Made by a program: the position numbers and the translations under genes. Below the pieces are notes generated by a model. That model did no database searches, was not told the origin of the DNA, and worked only from the letters and a program-made list of their open reading frames with translations. A stretch of 64,000 nucleotides of DNA from JBCBSK01 sp965250105 (GTDB lineage: Bacteria; Pseudomonadota; Alphaproteobacteria; Rhizobiales; Tepidamorphaceae). Below, piece by piece: positions 62,016 to 64,000 of the stretch (within the stretch, counting starts at the first letter, position 1; each line of letters begins with the position of its first letter). The stretch lies in contig OZ252290.1 in assembly GCA_965250105.1 (NCBI GenBank), forward strand, positions 1,240,001 through 1,304,000. The letters are read 5' to 3'.

Positions 62016-63656
62016 ATGTCCGCGATGCCAGAAACGTCCGCGACTTCCGAGCCGCCGGCGCTGCGGCGCGAAGCCCGTTTCGGCGATCGCGTCGTCACCT
62101 GCTTCGCCGACCGGCATCGGACCGTCGACGCGCTGATGACCGGTATCGCGGCGGATCACCCGGACCGCGAGGCGGTGATCGACGGCCGGCACCGGCTGAC
62201 CTTCGCCGATCTCGACAGCAAGGCGGGCGCGGTCGCCGCCGGCTATCACGCGCTCGGCCTGAGGCCCGGCGACAGGCTCGGCCTCCTGATCGGCAATCGC
62301 TGGGAATTCGTCGTCGCGCTCCTGGCGGCGATCCGCGCCGGGCTGATCGCCGTGCCATTGAGCGTGCGCGCGCAAGGCCCGGAACTCGCCTACATCCTCA
62401 CCGATTGCGGCGCGCGTGGCGTGGTCTTCGAGACGGGCCTCGCCGAGCGCTTGCCGACACCGAACGATACGCCCGATCTCGCGATCCGCATCGCGCTCGA
62501 CGGGGACGGCGCGGTGGAGACGACCTTCGACGGCCTTGTCGCGCGGGACGGCACGGGTCTGGCCGCGGCCAGGGCGCGCGAGGAAGACACCGCGGTCATC
62601 CTCTACACCTCCGGCACGACGGGCCATCCGAAGGGCGCGATGCTGAGCCATGTGAACATCGTCCATTCCTGCCTGCATTTCCGGCATGGCTTTCGGCTCG
62701 GGCCGGAGGACCGGATCATGCTGGCGGTGCCGGCGAGCCATGTCACCGGGCTGATCGCCTGCATCATGGCGCCGCTGTCGGTGGGCGGCGCGGTCCTGGT
62801 GCTCAAGGCCTTCGATGTCGAGGCCTTTCTGTCGCTGGCCGCGACCGAGCGCATGACGGCCACCGTCATGGTGCCGGCGATGTATAATCTCTGCCTGCTG
62901 CGCGCCCGCCTCGCCGATTACGACCTGTCGGCCTGGCGCGTCGGCTCCTATGGCGGCGCGCCCATGCCGCCGGCGACCATCGAGGCCCTGGCGCGCGAAC
63001 TGCCGGGCCTCGCCCTGGCCAATGCCTATGGCGCCACCGAGACCACCTCGCCCACGACCCTGATGCCGCTCGGCGATGCCAACGCCCATTCCGACAGCGT
63101 CGGCAAGGTCGTCACTTGCGGCGAGGTACGGGTGATGGACGAAGAGGGCCGCGAGGTGGCGCCCGACGAGGCCGGCGAAGTGTGGATCGCGGGGCCGATG
63201 GTGGTGTCCGGCTATTGGAACAAGCCCGAGGCGACGCGCGCCGCCTTCATCGCCGGCTTCTGGCGCTCCGGCGATATCGGCTCGCTGTCGGCCGACGGCT
63301 ATCTGCGCGTCTTCGACCGCAAGAAGGACATGATCAATCGCGGCGGCTACAAGGTGTTCAGCGCCGAGGTCGAGAACGCGCTCGCCGCCCATCCCGACGT
63401 CGCCGAGGCCGCTGTCCTGCCGATGGCCGATCCGGTGCTCGGCGAAAAAGTGCTCGCCGTGGTCCATCCCAGGGACCCGGCGCCGGCGACGCTGGCGGAA
63501 ACGGAACAAACGCTGCGGCGGTTCTGCGCGGACCGGCTATCGGACTACAAGGTGCCCGACCGGTTCGTCTTCCGCGACGCCGCCCTGCCGCGCAACGCCA
63601 ATGGCAAGCTCATGAAGGCCGCGCTGCGCGAGGCGATGGACAAGGAAAACGGCTAG
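62016..63656 (+). CDS. Acyl-CoA ligase (class I adenylate-forming enzyme)
   Basis: 546 aa. AMP-binding P-loop ILYTSGTTGHPKGAML is at 195-210, then the ATEA-like ANAYGATETTSP loop, the hinge FRSGD-like WRSGDIGSLSADGYLRVFDRK is split across the domain junction, and the A10 catalytic Lys is in NANGKLMKAALRE near the C-terminus. It activates a carboxylic acid to its CoA thioester with ATP. It is the last gene of the operon and presumably activates the acid brought in by the ABC importer. Chain length or ring structure of the substrate cannot be read. Confidence 0.92.
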   Translation: MSAMPETSATSEPPALRREARFGDRVVTCFADRHRTVDALMTGIAADHPDREAVIDGRHRLTFADLDSKAGAVAAGYHALGLRPGDRLGLLIGNRWEFVVALLAAIRAGLIAVPLSVRAQGPELAYILTDCGARGVVFETGLAERLPTPNDTPDLAIRIALDGDGAVETTFDGLVARDGTGLAAARAREEDTAVILYTSGTTGHPKGAMLSHVNIVHSCLHFRHGFRLGPEDRIMLAVPASHVTGLIACIMAPLSVGGAVLVLKAFDVEAFLSLAATERMTATVMVPAMYNLCLLRARLADYDLSAWRVGSYGGAPMPPATIEALARELPGLALANAYGATETTSPTTLMPLGDANAHSDSVGKVVTCGEVRVMDEEGREVAPDEAGEVWIAGPMVVSGYWNKPEATRAAFIAGFWRSGDIGSLSADGYLRVFDRKKDMINRGGYKVFSAEVENALAAHPDVAEAAVLPMADPVLGEKVLAVVHPRDPAPATLAETEQTLRRFCADRLSDYKVPDRFVFRDAALPRNANGKLMKAALREAMDKENG

Positions 63657-63689
63657 CCGGCTGTTGAGGAAGGCTCTGCGACCGTCGCC

Positions 63690-63728
63690 CATCCTTCGAG
63701 ACGCTCGCTGCGCGCCCTCGGGATGAGG
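63690..63728. repeat. RIME/BIME-like alphaproteobacterial palindromic repeat
   Basis: CATCCTTCGAGACGC on the left and GGGATGAGG on the right, with a GC-rich centre. This resembles a very common intergenic repeat of Hyphomicrobiales and Bradyrhizobium-like genomes. A second partial arm (GTCTCGAAGGGTCAGGGC) is at about 63772-63789. It lies after the acyl-CoA ligase gene. Confidence 0.6.
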
Positions 63729-63809
63729 AACATCAAACTCTTGGCTCTCGCCCTAAGAAGGCCTGTGAGACCGTCTCGAAGGGTCAGGGCCCTTCCGCAC
63801 CCGCGCCCG

Positions 63810-63872
63810 CTAGAGCACTTTTGTGTGTTCGGATTGATTGGATCCGATTCAATCGGATCGAATTCACTCTAG
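63810..63872. repeat. Palindromic element bounded by CTAGAG/CTCTAG
   Basis: Outer arms are CTAGAG (63810-63815) and CTCTAG (63867-63872). The inner near-palindrome GATTGATTGGATCC / GGATCCGATTCAATC is centred on 63840. Its outer arms match those of the element at 14112, so both belong to one repeat family in this genome. Confidence 0.6.
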
Positions 63873-63885
63873 AAAACAAGCCGGC

Positions 63886-64000
63886 TCATATCGCCGTCAG
63901 CCCACCATCGATCGACACCGCCTGGCCGGTCATGAAGCTGTTCTCGGCCGCGCAGATCCACAGCATCGCCTGAACAATCTCGTCGGGCTCGGCGACGCGG
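63886..64000 (-). CDS. SDR-family oxidoreductase, C-terminal end only
   Basis: 38 codons on the minus strand before the TGA at 63886-63888. The translation includes AMLWICAAENSFMTGQAVS and ends IDGGLTAI, the standard C-terminus of classical SDR enzymes (xTGxxxxxDGG). The rest is outside the window. Confidence 0.85.
   Translation of the reverse strand, partial: RVAEPDEIVQAMLWICAAENSFMTGQAVSIDGGLTAI

Noticed and set aside
60924..63509. 861-codon minus-strand ORF opposite the dehydrogenase and ligase genes
   Set aside because: Both plus-strand genes have full catalytic motifs; the minus frame is an Arg/His/Gly-rich shadow.

Overview
The window is GC-rich, tightly packed bacterial DNA. It has many 4-base ATGA/GTGA gene overlaps, and its gene families (PmtA-like methyltransferase, OpgC/OpgH, TIGR01459-type HAD, BTLCP protease) and intergenic palindromes point to an alphaproteobacterium, most likely Hyphomicrobiales (rhizobia-like). 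No rRNA, tRNA, CRISPR, transposase or phage gene was seen. Genus and species cannot be read from the window.

1-14 kb is metabolic. It starts with a partial HAD phosphatase, an amidase-signature enzyme, a secreted FG-GAP protein, an SDR, pdxH and a surface-antigen lipoprotein. A thiamine salvage operon follows on the minus strand (TPP riboswitch - thiM - thiE - thiD - TRAP-type binding protein). Then come an arylformamidase-like hydrolase with a lone Lrp/AsnC ligand-binding domain, a PmtA-like methyltransferase overlapping an AraC regulator, and an unusual thiamine-diphosphate enzyme.

14-30 kb is envelope and sulfur metabolism: opgC, a YeeE/YedE thiosulfate-type transporter, a TTC38-like TPR protein, a HAD hydrolase, an FkbM methyltransferase and opgH. 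Next is a set that looks like an uncharacterised pteridine/glycoside pathway: a zinc-free ADH-like reductase, a PTPS/QueD homologue with an altered metal site, a glycosyltransferase and a methyltransferase, facing a cytochrome b561 and a RibD-reductase-domain protein. cysD and a cysN-cysC fusion follow.

30-50 kb is a complete type I secretion and giant adhesin locus. It holds a TolC-like outer membrane protein, a Rap1a/Tai-family secreted protein, a LapB-like ABC exporter with a degenerate C39 domain, a LapC/HlyD-like adaptor, a LapG-like cysteine protease, and a 4067-residue repeat adhesin with an N-terminal retention module, a P-A-A-G cleavage site, about ten repeat modules, RTX repeats and a T1SS C-terminal signal. 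This matches the Lap surface-retention and release system, but no LapD-type c-di-GMP receptor lies in the window.

50-64 kb is a catabolic region on the plus strand: a large acyl-CoA dehydrogenase, a 3-hydroxyacyl-CoA dehydrogenase, a FadR/GntR regulator with a perfect 10-bp inverted repeat upstream, a thiolase, a full LivKHMGF-type ABC importer, an ACAD10/11-like dehydrogenase and an acyl-CoA ligase. Together they look like uptake, CoA activation and beta-oxidation of one unidentified carboxylic acid. The window ends in rhizobia-type palindromic repeats and a partial SDR.
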